NCBI GenBank assembly: GCA_035342095.1
Contig: DAOQWL010000012.1
Span: forward strand, 1-64,000
Origin: PLanc-01 sp035342095
GTDB taxonomy: Bacteria; Planctomycetota; Phycisphaerae; Sedimentisphaerales; Anaerobacaceae
Direction: 5' to 3'
Length of the DNA: 64,000 nucleotides
The translations under genes and the position numbers were made by a program. Every line of letters starts with the position of its first letter. The first letter of the stretch is position 1. Below, in pieces: positions 9,610-20,200 of this stretch. The notes beneath the pieces are model-generated. The model searched no databases and had not been told where the DNA came from. It saw only the letters and a program-made list of their open reading frames with translations.

Positions 9610-9815
9610 ACCCGGAATCCCCCAAGGTGTAGTGTGCTTTCGGGTACTGTTGCGGACCGGACGTCCCGGCGGTTGTGATCGTCCTGTTCAGACGCCCGGC
9701 ACGTAGACACCCGATGGAACGCACCGCCATGCGTCCCTTTCATCCGGTTCCGTTGACCGGAATTGTCCCGCTACAGACACACGCCGCACGAAATCCGCCA
9801 TCGAACTAATCTCGC

Positions 9816-9845
9816 TTGACAAAATGGGCGAAAGGATGCTAGGAT
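9816..9845 (+). promoter_or_regulatory. Sigma70-like promoter for the 10108 gene
   Basis: TTGACA (9816-9821), an 18-base spacer, TAGGAT (9840-9845). The predicted start is near 9852, leaving a leader of about 255 bases with no obvious ORF. Confidence 0.55.
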
Positions 9846-10107
9846 GCTACCTGGATTGGCCTGTGTGTACTTCTCACTGTCCAGCAATGGACACCGGTTG
9901 CTGCGTCCCGGCCCGGAAGGGATGGATTCTTGGGTTGCGCTATCCCCTGGGGAACGGCGATGTACCGAAGCTCAGCCGGATGACGCGCGAGTTGAACGTA
10001 TCGTGGGCTTCTGTTGACGACGATGACGTAACGGCGGAGGAGATCGGTGCGCGTGCTGTTGCCAACAGACAAACTGGAATGAGGGCAAGATTTTAGGAGG
10101 AACGCAC

Positions 10108-12957
10108 ATGAACAAGATAGTGTCGGTATTGATCGCTACATTGGCGTTGAGCACAATGGCGACAGCTTCTGACATAGCCATTTCCACACAGGCAAACTGG
10201 TGGACGCAAGAAGCGGCTGATCGCGAGATGCAGGAAATTGTGGACAACGTAAACGCTGCGTCCGTCGAACGATTCACAGCGAGCCAACAGGTCGCCCTGG
10301 CAGACTGGGTGAGGGATCACACCGGGGACGGCGTGTCGGACCTCTTGATCCTCTGCGGGCAGTGCCCTGCAACGATCTACGCACCGGGTAACACGCAGCC
10401 CGATGGCTCCCTGCTCGAGTTGTTCCTGGATGACGGCAACTGCATCATCAACACCGGCGACTGGATCTTCTACGTCGTCGATGGCGCCGGCACAAACGGT
10501 ACGGCTGCATTGCCCTACGTCATGGACATTCCCAGTATGGACATGTGGGACGACGCCACGCCGGTTACTGTGACGGCCGACGGCGCGAAGTACACGCCGT
10601 CTCTGGTCAATTTCAACACGGACCGCGCCATTCACTTCGATGTGCTTCAGAACAACTGGTCTGCGGAACTAATTCTGGCTGTGGCCGCCGACAACAACAG
10701 AGCGGACCCCGTGATCCTTCACAACTCCGTGACGGGTGGTCGCATCGGCATCTTCTACCAGAAGTCTACCGATGACACTCTGCCTCGCGGCGAGGTCATG
10801 AGTGAATGGATCAACAACTGGTATCTCCCCAAGGTCGGCGCCCTTAATCCGCTCGCTCGCAGGCCCAGCCCGAAGATTGGGAGCGTGGTCGACACAACGA
10901 CCGTACAGGCCTCGTGGTTCGCGGGCGATCTGGCCGCCCAGCACGATGTCTACTTTGGCGAGAGCTATGACGAAGTCAGTGCTGCTACGCCGGACACCAC
11001 CGGGATCTATGTCGGCAGGCAAGCCACCACACAGTTGGCTATGGGCGTGGCGGGCGGCCCTGCACCCGACGGCCTCGTGCCGGGCAAGACGTACTACTGG
11101 CGCGTCGATGAGATCAATGATGGCGAGGCGGACAGCCCCTGGAAGGGGAACGTCTGGAACTTCACGGTCCGACCGCTGACGGCTTGGGGCCCCACCCCTG
11201 AGGATGGAGCCACGCTCATCCGACTGGACCGGGACCTGACCTGGAGCGCGGGCATGGACGCGATCTTCCACAACGTCTTCTTCGGCGCCAGCTATGACGA
11301 GGTCGCCAATGCGGTGGAACCCATTTCGCAGAGCGTCGATCCGACGCTCGATTTCGAGGTCCTCGGCATCGCTCTCGAAGCGGGCAAGACTTACTACTGG
11401 CGAGTCGATGAATTCGCCCCGATGGGCATCACGCAAGGCGAGGTCTGGAGCTTCAGCACCGTGCCCGTGATCCCCATCACGGACGCCCGCCTCGTCGGCT
11501 ACTGGGGCTTCGATGAAGGCGTCTCCGACACCGCCGTTGACTCCTCGGGCTACGCCCATCACGGCGTCCTGTCCGGCGACATCGTGCGGACCGAAGGCTA
11601 CTTCGGCGGCGCCCTGGAATTCGGCGCCGGCCGCGTGGTCGATTGCGGCGAGGCCGCCCTCAACGTCACCGGCGACTTCACCCTGGCCGCCTGGGTCAAG
11701 CTCAACCCGGGCAACGCCGGAGTTTACGGCGGCATCGCCGGCAAGCTCCACTATGCCACCAACTACTACGGCTTCGGCATCGTCCGACACAGCGGAAACG
11801 CCTTCCGTCTCTGGGTCGGCGACGGCACCACCGACCTGGCCAAGAGCGCCGTCAGCAGCGACGTCACCTACACCGACACCGACTGGCACCACGTCGCCGG
11901 CGTCCACAACGGCCTGGCCAACACCCTCTACGTCGACGGCGTCAAGCAGGGCGCTACGACGAACATCTCGTTCGTCCCCAGCTCCCAGTTCTTCCACATC
12001 GGACGCCAGTACTCCTCCCAGACCGACCGGACCTTCCCGGGTCTGATCGACGAGGTCCGCGTCTACGACAAGGCCTCCACCGATGCGGAAATCGCGACCA
12101 TCATGCTCGGCAACACGAAGCTGGCCGCAGCCCCCTCGCCGACCAACGGCTTCGAGGTGGACATCCGCAACATCTCCGAGCTGTCCTGGTCCGCCGGCAC
12201 TTCCGCGGTGTCCCACGACGTGTACCTCGGAACCGACCGTGATACCGTCGCCAAGGCCGATCACAGCTCGCCCGAGTTCAAGGGCAACCAGGCCGGCACG
12301 ACCTTCTCGGTCGCCGACGTGGTCGCGTTCGGCAGCGGCACGTTCTGCTGGAGGATCGACGAGGTCGCCGCGGATGGCGCCGTCTACACCGGCTACGTCT
12401 GGAGCTTCAGCGTTCCGGCGTATCTGATCGTCGACAACTTCGAGACCTACACCAATGACATGGACGCCGAAGAGACGATCTTCGACGCCTGGGTCGACGG
12501 CCTCACCGACAGCCTGAGCACCTCGGTCGTCGGGCACGAAGCCGTCCCGTTTGCCGAGCAGGCGATCGTCCACGGCGGACGACAGGCCATGCCGTTCTAC
12601 TACAACAACGCCAACTCGCCGTACTTTGCCGAAGCCGTGTACACCTTCGACGGCGCCCAGGACTGGACCGCGGAAGGCGTCACCACGCTGACCCTGGCCG
12701 TCCGAGGCAAGGCAGACAACGTCGCGAGCACGCTGTACGTGGCTCTGGCCGACAGCAGCAAGACCGTCGCGATCAAGAACGCCGACACCAGCCTCCTGAC
12801 GACGGAGACCTGGACGACGTGGACGATCCCGCTGTCCGAGTTCGGCGTCAAGATCACCGCGATCAAGAAGATGTACCTCGGCGTCGGCGACCGGGCCAAT
12901 CCTACCCCCGGCGGCGCCGGCCTGATCTACATCGACGACATCCGCCTGGTGAAGTAA
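10108..12957 (+). CDS. Large secreted modular protein: unknown N-domain, Fn3-like x2, LamG, Fn3-like, tail
   Basis: 949 residues. TAGGAGGAACGCAC precedes the ATG, and the signal peptide is cleaved near TATA-SD. Residues about 21-245 form a domain I do not recognise. It has an alpha/beta look (DLLILCGQCPATIY, then LFLDDGNCIINTGDW), which could be a GATase/ThuA-like fold, but this is only a guess. It is followed by Fn3-like units near 277-335 and 387-435, LamG near 461-655 (LVGYWGFDEGV), unit 3 near 703-750 (with FCWRIDEV instead of YYWR), and the tail from about 772 to the end (IVDNFETYTND to YIDDIRLVK). The last half is almost the same DNA as the next gene. A ligand role is inferred, not shown. 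Confidence 0.85.
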   Translation: MNKIVSVLIATLALSTMATASDIAISTQANWWTQEAADREMQEIVDNVNAASVERFTASQQVALADWVRDHTGDGVSDLLILCGQCPATIYAPGNTQPDGSLLELFLDDGNCIINTGDWIFYVVDGAGTNGTAALPYVMDIPSMDMWDDATPVTVTADGAKYTPSLVNFNTDRAIHFDVLQNNWSAELILAVAADNNRADPVILHNSVTGGRIGIFYQKSTDDTLPRGEVMSEWINNWYLPKVGALNPLARRPSPKIGSVVDTTTVQASWFAGDLAAQHDVYFGESYDEVSAATPDTTGIYVGRQATTQLAMGVAGGPAPDGLVPGKTYYWRVDEINDGEADSPWKGNVWNFTVRPLTAWGPTPEDGATLIRLDRDLTWSAGMDAIFHNVFFGASYDEVANAVEPISQSVDPTLDFEVLGIALEAGKTYYWRVDEFAPMGITQGEVWSFSTVPVIPITDARLVGYWGFDEGVSDTAVDSSGYAHHGVLSGDIVRTEGYFGGALEFGAGRVVDCGEAALNVTGDFTLAAWVKLNPGNAGVYGGIAGKLHYATNYYGFGIVRHSGNAFRLWVGDGTTDLAKSAVSSDVTYTDTDWHHVAGVHNGLANTLYVDGVKQGATTNISFVPSSQFFHIGRQYSSQTDRTFPGLIDEVRVYDKASTDAEIATIMLGNTKLAAAPSPTNGFEVDIRNISELSWSAGTSAVSHDVYLGTDRDTVAKADHSSPEFKGNQAGTTFSVADVVAFGSGTFCWRIDEVAADGAVYTGYVWSFSVPAYLIVDNFETYTNDMDAEETIFDAWVDGLTDSLSTSVVGHEAVPFAEQAIVHGGRQAMPFYYNNANSPYFAEAVYTFDGAQDWTAEGVTTLTLAVRGKADNVASTLYVALADSSKTVAIKNADTSLLTTETWTTWTIPLSEFGVKITAIKKMYLGVGDRANPTPGGAGLIYIDDIRLVK
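11383..12921 (+). repeat. 1.54-kb direct repeat, upstream copy
   Basis: Reading base for base against 14583-16121 (constant offset 3200) I find no difference. Single mismatches bound it at 11382 and at 12922/12924. It covers the end of Fn3-like unit 2, LamG, unit 3 and nearly all of the tail. Confidence 0.92.
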
Positions 12958-13035
12958 TCCCTGCGAGGACGAGGCAGTCCGGCAACATGCCGACGCACTC
13001 GTATCGCAGGAAGAACACAGCAATAAGGCGACTTC

Positions 13036-13072
13036 GGGGCCTGTGTCGAACGACGCAGGCCCCTGTCGTTTT
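13036..13072 (+). terminator. Hairpin terminator after the 10108 gene
   Basis: GGGGCCTGTGTCG pairs with CGACGCAGGCCCC (13036-13063, one G-T pair), then TGTCGTTTTC. It has the same GGGGCCTG/CAGGCCCC core as the terminator at 49316. Confidence 0.8.
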
Positions 13073-13107
13073 CTGCGGAACAACGACCGTTTTTCTGGGG
13101 CGTCCAC

Positions 13108-13136
13108 TCGACAGCTACCCTTCCAGACTGTATAAT
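13108..13136 (+). promoter_or_regulatory. Sigma70-like promoter for the 13371 gene
   Basis: TCGACA (13108-13113), a 17-base spacer, perfect TATAAT (13131-13136). The predicted start near 13143 leaves a leader of about 228 bases. Confidence 0.65.
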
Positions 13137-13370
13137 GCGCGCTGTTGGATGGGTTTTGCCGCCGGGGTCCCTCTCGGTGTCTTGTTGTGTCTGGACTCCG
13201 CGAGCGGCCTCGGTTAATGGAAGGAAGGGTATGGCCCGATATAGGAACATGTCGGGCGCGATGGAAAGGGCAGCATGCAGGGTTCACATCGCCTTCGGGA
13301 GTTCATCACGCGCGGATTGTGTATCGTCGACGCGCGTATTCACTAGGTCTTGGTATTGAGGAGGTCTACC

Positions 13371-16157
13371 GTGTACCGGAAATGTATTCTCACTTTGATT
13401 GTGGCGGCGCTGCTGGGACCGATGGCGGGCCTGGGTTCCGCGGAACTCGTGGGGCACTGGCGGATGAATGAAGGCGCCGGCGCCATAGCCTATGACACCA
13501 GCGGGTACGGCAATGACGGGGCCCTTCAGGGCGGTCCGACATGGACGACCGGCAGAATGGGCGGCGCCCTGCAGCTCGACGGTGTGGACGACTTCGTGGA
13601 GATTCCCCACGCCGCGAGTCTGACGGTGAACAGCGAAGTCACCGTGATGGCCTGGATCTGCCCCACCAGCTACACCGGCCCGAACGGCTCGAGCTATCAG
13701 GGCATCGTCGCAAAATCGAACAGCCCGCGGTCCTACAGCCTCTACCTGCAGTCCGATGCTGTGCTCCACTTCAGCACGAACGGCATAGGGACTACGAGCA
13801 CCAAGACGGTCCCGCTGAATGAGTGGGTGCACGTGGCGGCCGAGGTCATCGACGGCGGACACCTGTACTTCATCAACGGACAAATCGCCGGCAGCGGCGG
13901 CAGCGGGATCACCCTGCCGGGATCGGGCGACACGTCGAGCGTTGTCATCGGGAAGACCTGGGAAACGGATCGCGAGTTCGCGGGCAAGATCGACGACGTG
14001 CGGATCTACAACACGCGTCTGAACGACGCTGCGGTCGTGGATGCCATGAACAACGACATCCCGTTCGCCACAGCGCTCCCTCTCGTTCCGGCCGACGGCG
14101 CCATGATCGGCGAGACGCAGTTCGTCCTGAAGTGGAAGGCGGGCGACTTCGCGACCTCGCACCAGGTCTACTTCGGCGAGAGCTTCGAGGCCGTCGATAC
14201 GGACCAGGCGACCCCGATCACCACGACGGCGGCTTCCCTGGACGTCTCCCTGATACCGGGATATGAAGCGGGATTAACGCCCGGCACGACGTACTACTGG
14301 CGAGTCGACGAGATCGCCGAGGGCAATGCCGACAGCCCGTGGACGGGCGAGGTCTGGAGCTTCACCGTTCAGCCGCTGACCGCCTGGGGTGCTGCCCCTG
14401 CGAATGGAGCCACGTTCGTCCGACTGGACCAGGACCTGACCTGGAGCGCAGGCATCGGCGCGATCTTCCACAACGTCTACTTCGGCGCCAGCTATGACGA
14501 AGTCGCCAACGCGGTGGAACCCACCTCGCAAAGCGTCGAAGCGGCACTTGACTTCGAGGCCTTCGGCATCGCTCTCGAAGCAGGCAAGACTTACTACTGG
14601 CGAGTCGATGAATTCGCCCCGATGGGCATCACGCAAGGCGAGGTCTGGAGCTTCAGCACCGTGCCCGTGATCCCCATCACGGACGCCCGCCTCGTCGGCT
14701 ACTGGGGCTTCGATGAAGGCGTCTCCGACACCGCCGTTGACTCCTCGGGCTACGCCCATCACGGCGTCCTGTCCGGCGACATCGTGCGGACCGAAGGCTA
14801 CTTCGGCGGCGCCCTGGAATTCGGCGCCGGCCGCGTGGTCGATTGCGGCGAGGCCGCCCTCAACGTCACCGGCGACTTCACCCTGGCCGCCTGGGTCAAG
14901 CTCAACCCGGGCAACGCCGGAGTTTACGGCGGCATCGCCGGCAAGCTCCACTATGCCACCAACTACTACGGCTTCGGCATCGTCCGACACAGCGGAAACG
15001 CCTTCCGTCTCTGGGTCGGCGACGGCACCACCGACCTGGCCAAGAGCGCCGTCAGCAGCGACGTCACCTACACCGACACCGACTGGCACCACGTCGCCGG
15101 CGTCCACAACGGCCTGGCCAACACCCTCTACGTCGACGGCGTCAAGCAGGGCGCTACGACGAACATCTCGTTCGTCCCCAGCTCCCAGTTCTTCCACATC
15201 GGACGCCAGTACTCCTCCCAGACCGACCGGACCTTCCCGGGTCTGATCGACGAGGTCCGCGTCTACGACAAGGCCTCCACCGATGCGGAAATCGCGACCA
15301 TCATGCTCGGCAACACGAAGCTGGCCGCAGCCCCCTCGCCGACCAACGGCTTCGAGGTGGACATCCGCAACATCTCCGAGCTGTCCTGGTCCGCCGGCAC
15401 TTCCGCGGTGTCCCACGACGTGTACCTCGGAACCGACCGTGATACCGTCGCCAAGGCCGATCACAGCTCGCCCGAGTTCAAGGGCAACCAGGCCGGCACG
15501 ACCTTCTCGGTCGCCGACGTGGTCGCGTTCGGCAGCGGCACGTTCTGCTGGAGGATCGACGAGGTCGCCGCGGATGGCGCCGTCTACACCGGCTACGTCT
15601 GGAGCTTCAGCGTTCCGGCGTATCTGATCGTCGACAACTTCGAGACCTACACCAATGACATGGACGCCGAAGAGACGATCTTCGACGCCTGGGTCGACGG
15701 CCTCACCGACAGCCTGAGCACCTCGGTCGTCGGGCACGAAGCCGTCCCGTTTGCCGAGCAGGCGATCGTCCACGGCGGACGACAGGCCATGCCGTTCTAC
15801 TACAACAACGCCAACTCGCCGTACTTTGCCGAAGCCGTGTACACCTTCGACGGCGCCCAGGACTGGACCGCGGAAGGCGTCACCACGCTGACCCTGGCCG
15901 TCCGAGGCAAGGCAGACAACGTCGCGAGCACGCTGTACGTGGCTCTGGCCGACAGCAGCAAGACCGTCGCGATCAAGAACGCCGACACCAGCCTCCTGAC
16001 GACGGAGACCTGGACGACGTGGACGATCCCGCTGTCCGAGTTCGGCGTCAAGATCACCGCGATCAAGAAGATGTACCTCGGCGTCGGCGACCGGGCCAAT
16101 CCTACCCCCGGCGGCGCCGGCTTGGTCTACATCGACGACATCCGCCTGGTGAAGTAA
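13371..16157 (+). CDS. Large secreted modular protein: LamG, Fn3-like x2, LamG, Fn3-like, tail domain
   Basis: 928 residues from a GTG start, chosen because TTGAGGAGGT sits 5 bases before it and a signal peptide follows (YRKCILTLIVAALLGPMAG, cleavage near GSA-ELV). Order: LamG 1 (about 24-215, LVGHWRMNEGAG), Fn3-like unit 1 (HQVYFGES near 263, TYYWRVDEI near 306), unit 2 (HNVYFGAS near 366), LamG 2 (about 440-630), unit 3 (about 682-725), tail (about 752-928). The architecture matches the 5134 gene. From codon 405 on, the DNA is essentially the 10108 gene again, so the first half is unique and the second half is duplicated or converted. A perfect -10 lies upstream and a strong terminator follows. 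Probable surface glycan-binding protein (inferred). Confidence 0.85.
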   Translation: MYRKCILTLIVAALLGPMAGLGSAELVGHWRMNEGAGAIAYDTSGYGNDGALQGGPTWTTGRMGGALQLDGVDDFVEIPHAASLTVNSEVTVMAWICPTSYTGPNGSSYQGIVAKSNSPRSYSLYLQSDAVLHFSTNGIGTTSTKTVPLNEWVHVAAEVIDGGHLYFINGQIAGSGGSGITLPGSGDTSSVVIGKTWETDREFAGKIDDVRIYNTRLNDAAVVDAMNNDIPFATALPLVPADGAMIGETQFVLKWKAGDFATSHQVYFGESFEAVDTDQATPITTTAASLDVSLIPGYEAGLTPGTTYYWRVDEIAEGNADSPWTGEVWSFTVQPLTAWGAAPANGATFVRLDQDLTWSAGIGAIFHNVYFGASYDEVANAVEPTSQSVEAALDFEAFGIALEAGKTYYWRVDEFAPMGITQGEVWSFSTVPVIPITDARLVGYWGFDEGVSDTAVDSSGYAHHGVLSGDIVRTEGYFGGALEFGAGRVVDCGEAALNVTGDFTLAAWVKLNPGNAGVYGGIAGKLHYATNYYGFGIVRHSGNAFRLWVGDGTTDLAKSAVSSDVTYTDTDWHHVAGVHNGLANTLYVDGVKQGATTNISFVPSSQFFHIGRQYSSQTDRTFPGLIDEVRVYDKASTDAEIATIMLGNTKLAAAPSPTNGFEVDIRNISELSWSAGTSAVSHDVYLGTDRDTVAKADHSSPEFKGNQAGTTFSVADVVAFGSGTFCWRIDEVAADGAVYTGYVWSFSVPAYLIVDNFETYTNDMDAEETIFDAWVDGLTDSLSTSVVGHEAVPFAEQAIVHGGRQAMPFYYNNANSPYFAEAVYTFDGAQDWTAEGVTTLTLAVRGKADNVASTLYVALADSSKTVAIKNADTSLLTTETWTTWTIPLSEFGVKITAIKKMYLGVGDRANPTPGGAGLVYIDDIRLVK
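14583..16121 (+). repeat. 1.54-kb direct repeat, downstream copy
   Basis: Partner of 11383-12921. Homology weakens stepwise upstream (about 14370-14580, scattered differences) and stops about 35 bases after the stop codon. Confidence 0.92.
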
Positions 16158-16211
16158 TCCCTGCGAGAACGAGGCAGCCCGGCAACATGCCGACTGTACA
16201 ACGGATGATTG

Positions 16212-16248
16212 GGGGCCCTGGTCTCGCCGACCGGGGCCCCTTTTTCTT
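16212..16248 (+). terminator. Rho-independent terminator after the 13371 gene
   Basis: 12-bp stem GGGGCCCTGGTC (16212-16223) with GACCGGGGCCCC (16229-16240), loop of 5, then TTTTTCTT. Confidence 0.9.
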
Positions 16249-16292
16249 GCGCCCCGTTGCACCGGGAAGAAACGCAGAGGCCGAGCGGTTCG

Positions 16293-17069
16293 TCACCAGG
16301 AGTAAAGAACGCCCAGCAGAAACGACGCTTCGTAGTGGTCGTCCACGATCGGGCTAGCGGTAATCTCGCTGTCCAGCCACTCGCACTGCACGGCGCCGAG
16401 CAGACGCCATCGTTGGGTGAGCTTGCGCTGCACGGCCAATCGAAGATAGGGGTCCACCGCATCGTCGGCCTCATAGGCGGGACGCGACACCCTGGCGTCC
16501 AATCGGACCTCGTCGTTCTCGACCCCATAGTAGTAATTGACGAGATGGTCGCTCTTGTACCGCACGCCGACGGAGGGAATGAAGGTGAATCCCGCCCGGT
16601 CGAGGAGAATCGAGTAGCTGAGATCCACTTCCTGGCCGTCGTGCCGGCCGAGCAGATCGGTGACGCAGGAGATCGCGAAGAGCCCGACGCGGGTCCGCCA
16701 GTTAAGGCCGATGCCGCCATCCACGGACCAGTCGCGGTCGTCCATGCCATCGAGTTCGGAACTGTCATCCTCGTCGTACCCGGCCAGTCGCGGCTGGATC
16801 ACCGGCCCAATCGACAGGCCGTCGCGTTGGAACAGCCAGTATCCCACGGAGATGCCGCGACAGTACAGGCGTTTGCCTTCATAGGTGAACAACGGCACCG
16901 GATGCACGCGACTGTCCGTCCCGATGTAGGGCTGCGAGCGGACAACCACCCCGGCGCCGACGCGAATCGAGGGTCCCTGGTCCTCGCTCGCCTCGGTCTC
17001 GACCCCGCGGCAGCAGGCCGCCGTCAGGAGCAATCCAACCACGTGAAACGCGACAAACCTCGTGTGCAT
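16293..17069 (-). CDS. MipA/OmpV family outer-membrane protein
   Basis: 258 residues, ATG at 17069 with GGGGTAGGA upstream. The N-terminus is an export signal (FVAFHVVGLLLTAACC), possibly with a lipobox. The mature part opens with VGAGVVVRSQPYIGTDSRV and PVPLFTYEGKRLYCRG, the usual MipA/OmpV opening strands, and ends with the aromatic-terminated strand FLLGVLYSW typical of outer-membrane barrels. Alternating hydrophobic strands run throughout. In other bacteria family members scaffold murein enzymes or act as porins; the role here is unknown. The terminator of the 13371 gene lies between the two convergent genes. Confidence 0.85.
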   Translation of the reverse strand: MHTRFVAFHVVGLLLTAACCRGVETEASEDQGPSIRVGAGVVVRSQPYIGTDSRVHPVPLFTYEGKRLYCRGISVGYWLFQRDGLSIGPVIQPRLAGYDEDDSSELDGMDDRDWSVDGGIGLNWRTRVGLFAISCVTDLLGRHDGQEVDLSYSILLDRAGFTFIPSVGVRYKSDHLVNYYYGVENDEVRLDARVSRPAYEADDAVDPYLRLAVQRKLTQRWRLLGAVQCEWLDSEITASPIVDDHYEASFLLGVLYSW

Positions 17070-17266
17070 CGTCCTACCCCACAGATATCACAACCATCAT
17101 CCTGCATGGCACAGCGGGCGAGATGCACGGATACGGAACGACGCGTTCAAGCCGGCAAGTCGGTCTCAACCCACCCATACGACGCCAGATCATACTGTCG
17201 GGGTCTCGCAAACGCCAGAGGGATTCGGGCGGCATGGGACAGAGGGTCCCGGCGGGGCGCCGCATC

Positions 17267-20200
17267 TTACGGGATCAGGGCTACTCCCACCAGTCGTCCT
17301 GCGGAGTCGTAGGCATTGAGCGTTCCGGACGTGACTCCGGCGGGGAGCGTGGCCGCCCACGTCGTCGAGTCCCGCCAGACGACGTCGAGCACGGTGTCCG
17401 TCTCCATGTGGCGGATCTCGCGGACGTTGATCCATCCCCGACCGGTCAGCGCTCCATCGACCGAGGTCAGCACACTGAAGGCCACCTGGGCGGGCATCGC
17501 AGCGAGGACCTGGGACATCGCGTTCGCATGGCGACTGTTGATGTAGTTCAGCCAACTGCTCCACGGCTGCTCGGGCAGCAGGGTCGCATAGTGAGCGGTC
17601 CAATAGGCCATGTAGTCGCGGTTGAAGCTCACGGCCAGGAAATCGTAGACGTTCCCGTAGAAGACTCGATTCCACGCCGTGGCGCTGGTCAGCTTGTTGA
17701 GGATGGAGTTGCTCTTCAGGGACACGCCGCCGTTGTAGTAGTCCAGATCGTGGAGGAAGAACAGCATCCGGTTGTCCGTGGGACGATGGTAGAACAGCGC
17801 GTTATGGGCGGAGCCACTGATCCAGTTGTCCGAGACGCCGCAGGTCGAGCCGATGGCGAAGGCACGGAGCCATTCCTCCACATCGATGTACTGGTCCACC
17901 GTCTGCGTGAAGGCCGAGCCGCTCAGCGCCAGGACGTTCGTCATCTGCATGATGGGCGCATAGTTGTCCAGCGCCCGATTGTTCTTGATCAGGAAGTGGT
18001 AACGGTACTTCTCCTTGTCGTCGCCGAGATAGTTCGCGACGTCCAGGCCGTAGACGCCGCCGCCCTCCTGCGGGATCTTGAGGCCTTCCGGACTGTTGCC
18101 CACGGTCGCCGTCAGGCTGTAGACCAGCTCGTATTCGAACAGGGTGCCGTCGCCGCCGTCGTCGCCATACATTTCTTCGCAATAGAGACGGTCGTAGCGG
18201 GCCATCTGGACCTCGACGCCGCTGGTGTGGGCGTCGTCGGGAGCGATGACGTAGCCGAGATCGTGGTACTTGGAGAAACCACCGTAGCGATTCATGGCGG
18301 TGTGCAGCAGCATCTCCTGCTGGCCGACCTCCTGTCCGTTGGAGCGGTCGAACGAGATCTTGTCGTGGACGCCGCGGAACGGATATTCCGGACTCAGGAA
18401 GATGGTGAAGCCGACGCGACCTGTCTTGGGGCGCCCGTGTTCACTGCTCTTGATGTGTACGCCGACATCGTAATAGGACTCGCGTTCGTTGTAGATCAGC
18501 GTGGCGCCGACGCCCTCGTTGCTCATCAGGTTCGTCGAGGCGTAAAGGAAGTTCTTTTCCGCGTTGCGCATCACGATGCGGTAGTTGTGGACGCCGGTGG
18601 TGCGGGGTTTGCCGTCCTCCACGCGATACTGGGCGAAGCTCTCCGGGCCCGCCGCGGGACACCACGACAGGTCGCCCCGCGAGTCGATTGCCTCGACGTA
18701 GAACTGCACCAGGGTCCCGGCGGAATGGATCGGAATCCACCCTTGATAGCCTTCCTCGGTCGCCTCCATGGCGACGGCGTACCAGGAAGCGCCGTCCTTG
18801 CGATACCAGAGGGTCATCAAGGCAATGCCGTCGGGATCGTGTGCTTGCACGGTCACGAGGGCTCGTCCTCGAATGGAGGGTATCGCCGGCTCGTGATGGA
18901 GACCGCTGCACGTGGGTCCGATATTGGCCTGCCACCGGCTGTTGCGCCGTCCCGGCGTACCCGTCTGCTCCGGCACCGGCAGGACGGTCGTCACCGGCAG
19001 CCGGTTGAAGAACAGCCGCGTGTTCAGCAACGGCGAACCCGCCACCCAGCGGGCGCGGAACCGAATCTCGTATTGCCGACCGTTGACAACGGACCGCCCG
19101 TTCGCGAAGGTCGTCTCCGCGTGATTGTGCATGTGCTCGGTCGGACCCGTGGCGACCAGACGAAGAACTCGGTTGGATGCATCCTCGGGGTCCGGTTCGA
19201 CCTGCGAGTGGCGGTGGTTGCCGATGATCCGCCAGGCACTGGTCCCGCTGGAGAAGTCCCCGTTCTGGAGCAGATCGACCGTGGCGCCGTCCGGGTCCTC
19301 GATCACACGCAGGTCGTCGATCAAGATCTCGCCGTCATACAGGAGCCCCATGACGAACTCCTTGTAGAGATCGTCGTTGCCGACCGGACTGCCCGTTGCG
19401 GTCCCGCGGTAGGAGAAGTCCTTCCAGGCGGTCCGCGACGATTCGTCGCTGGCAGCCCAGGCCGATCCGACGTTGTTGTCCGCACGCGGGTCCTTCAATT
19501 CGAGACTGCACCCGCCCCCGTCGGCGTAGCTCGGCCAGGAGCCGCCGTCGTAATAGCGGACGCGGTCCACGGGATTGCCCTGCGCATCCGCCAGAACGAT
19601 CGTCTCGCCGGAATTGGAGAGCTTGCCCGAGAAGTCGCCTACGATCTCGACGTCGGGATACTTCGCCGCGAGATACTTCGCGTCTTGGGCGATCACGAGA
19701 TAGCCGTCGGGCTCCAGCACGGTCCCGTCGGGAATCACGAAGCCGATCCCCTGGGTCAGGCTCCATCCGGACAGGTCGATCCATTCGGAGCCTTTGTTGT
19801 ACAGCTCGATCCAGGTGGGCGAATCCGCCGCGGAGTAGGGTTTGCCGGCATCGGGATCGGTCTCAGTCTCCTGGGCCTTTACGGCCGCCTCCAGCTTGGG
19901 CTGGATCAGAAAGTCGCTGCTGGTCGTAGAGTTGTTCAGGCCCTGGATGGCGAGGATATTGCTGCCCGCCTTCAGCAGGCCGACGCTGGTGGAAACATCG
20001 AACGCCTGGAAGATCTCCGCGTAGACGTCGTCGTGCGACGTGGTGGCACTGGAATTCCATGCCAACGCGTCGGGAGCGTTGATCCTCGCGATCTCGACGC
20101 CGTTGAGCCAGGCGACGAAACCGTCGTCATAGCGGACCGACAGCGTCACGGACTCCAATTGTGTCGGGTCAACAACGTTGAACTTGATCCGTGTGAAAAC

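Noticed and set aside
10669..13287. Long minus-strand frame opposite the LamG gene
   Set aside because: Composition typical of a complementary-strand shadow, no domain and no ribosome site. The plus frame carries signal peptide, LamG and Fn3-like motifs.
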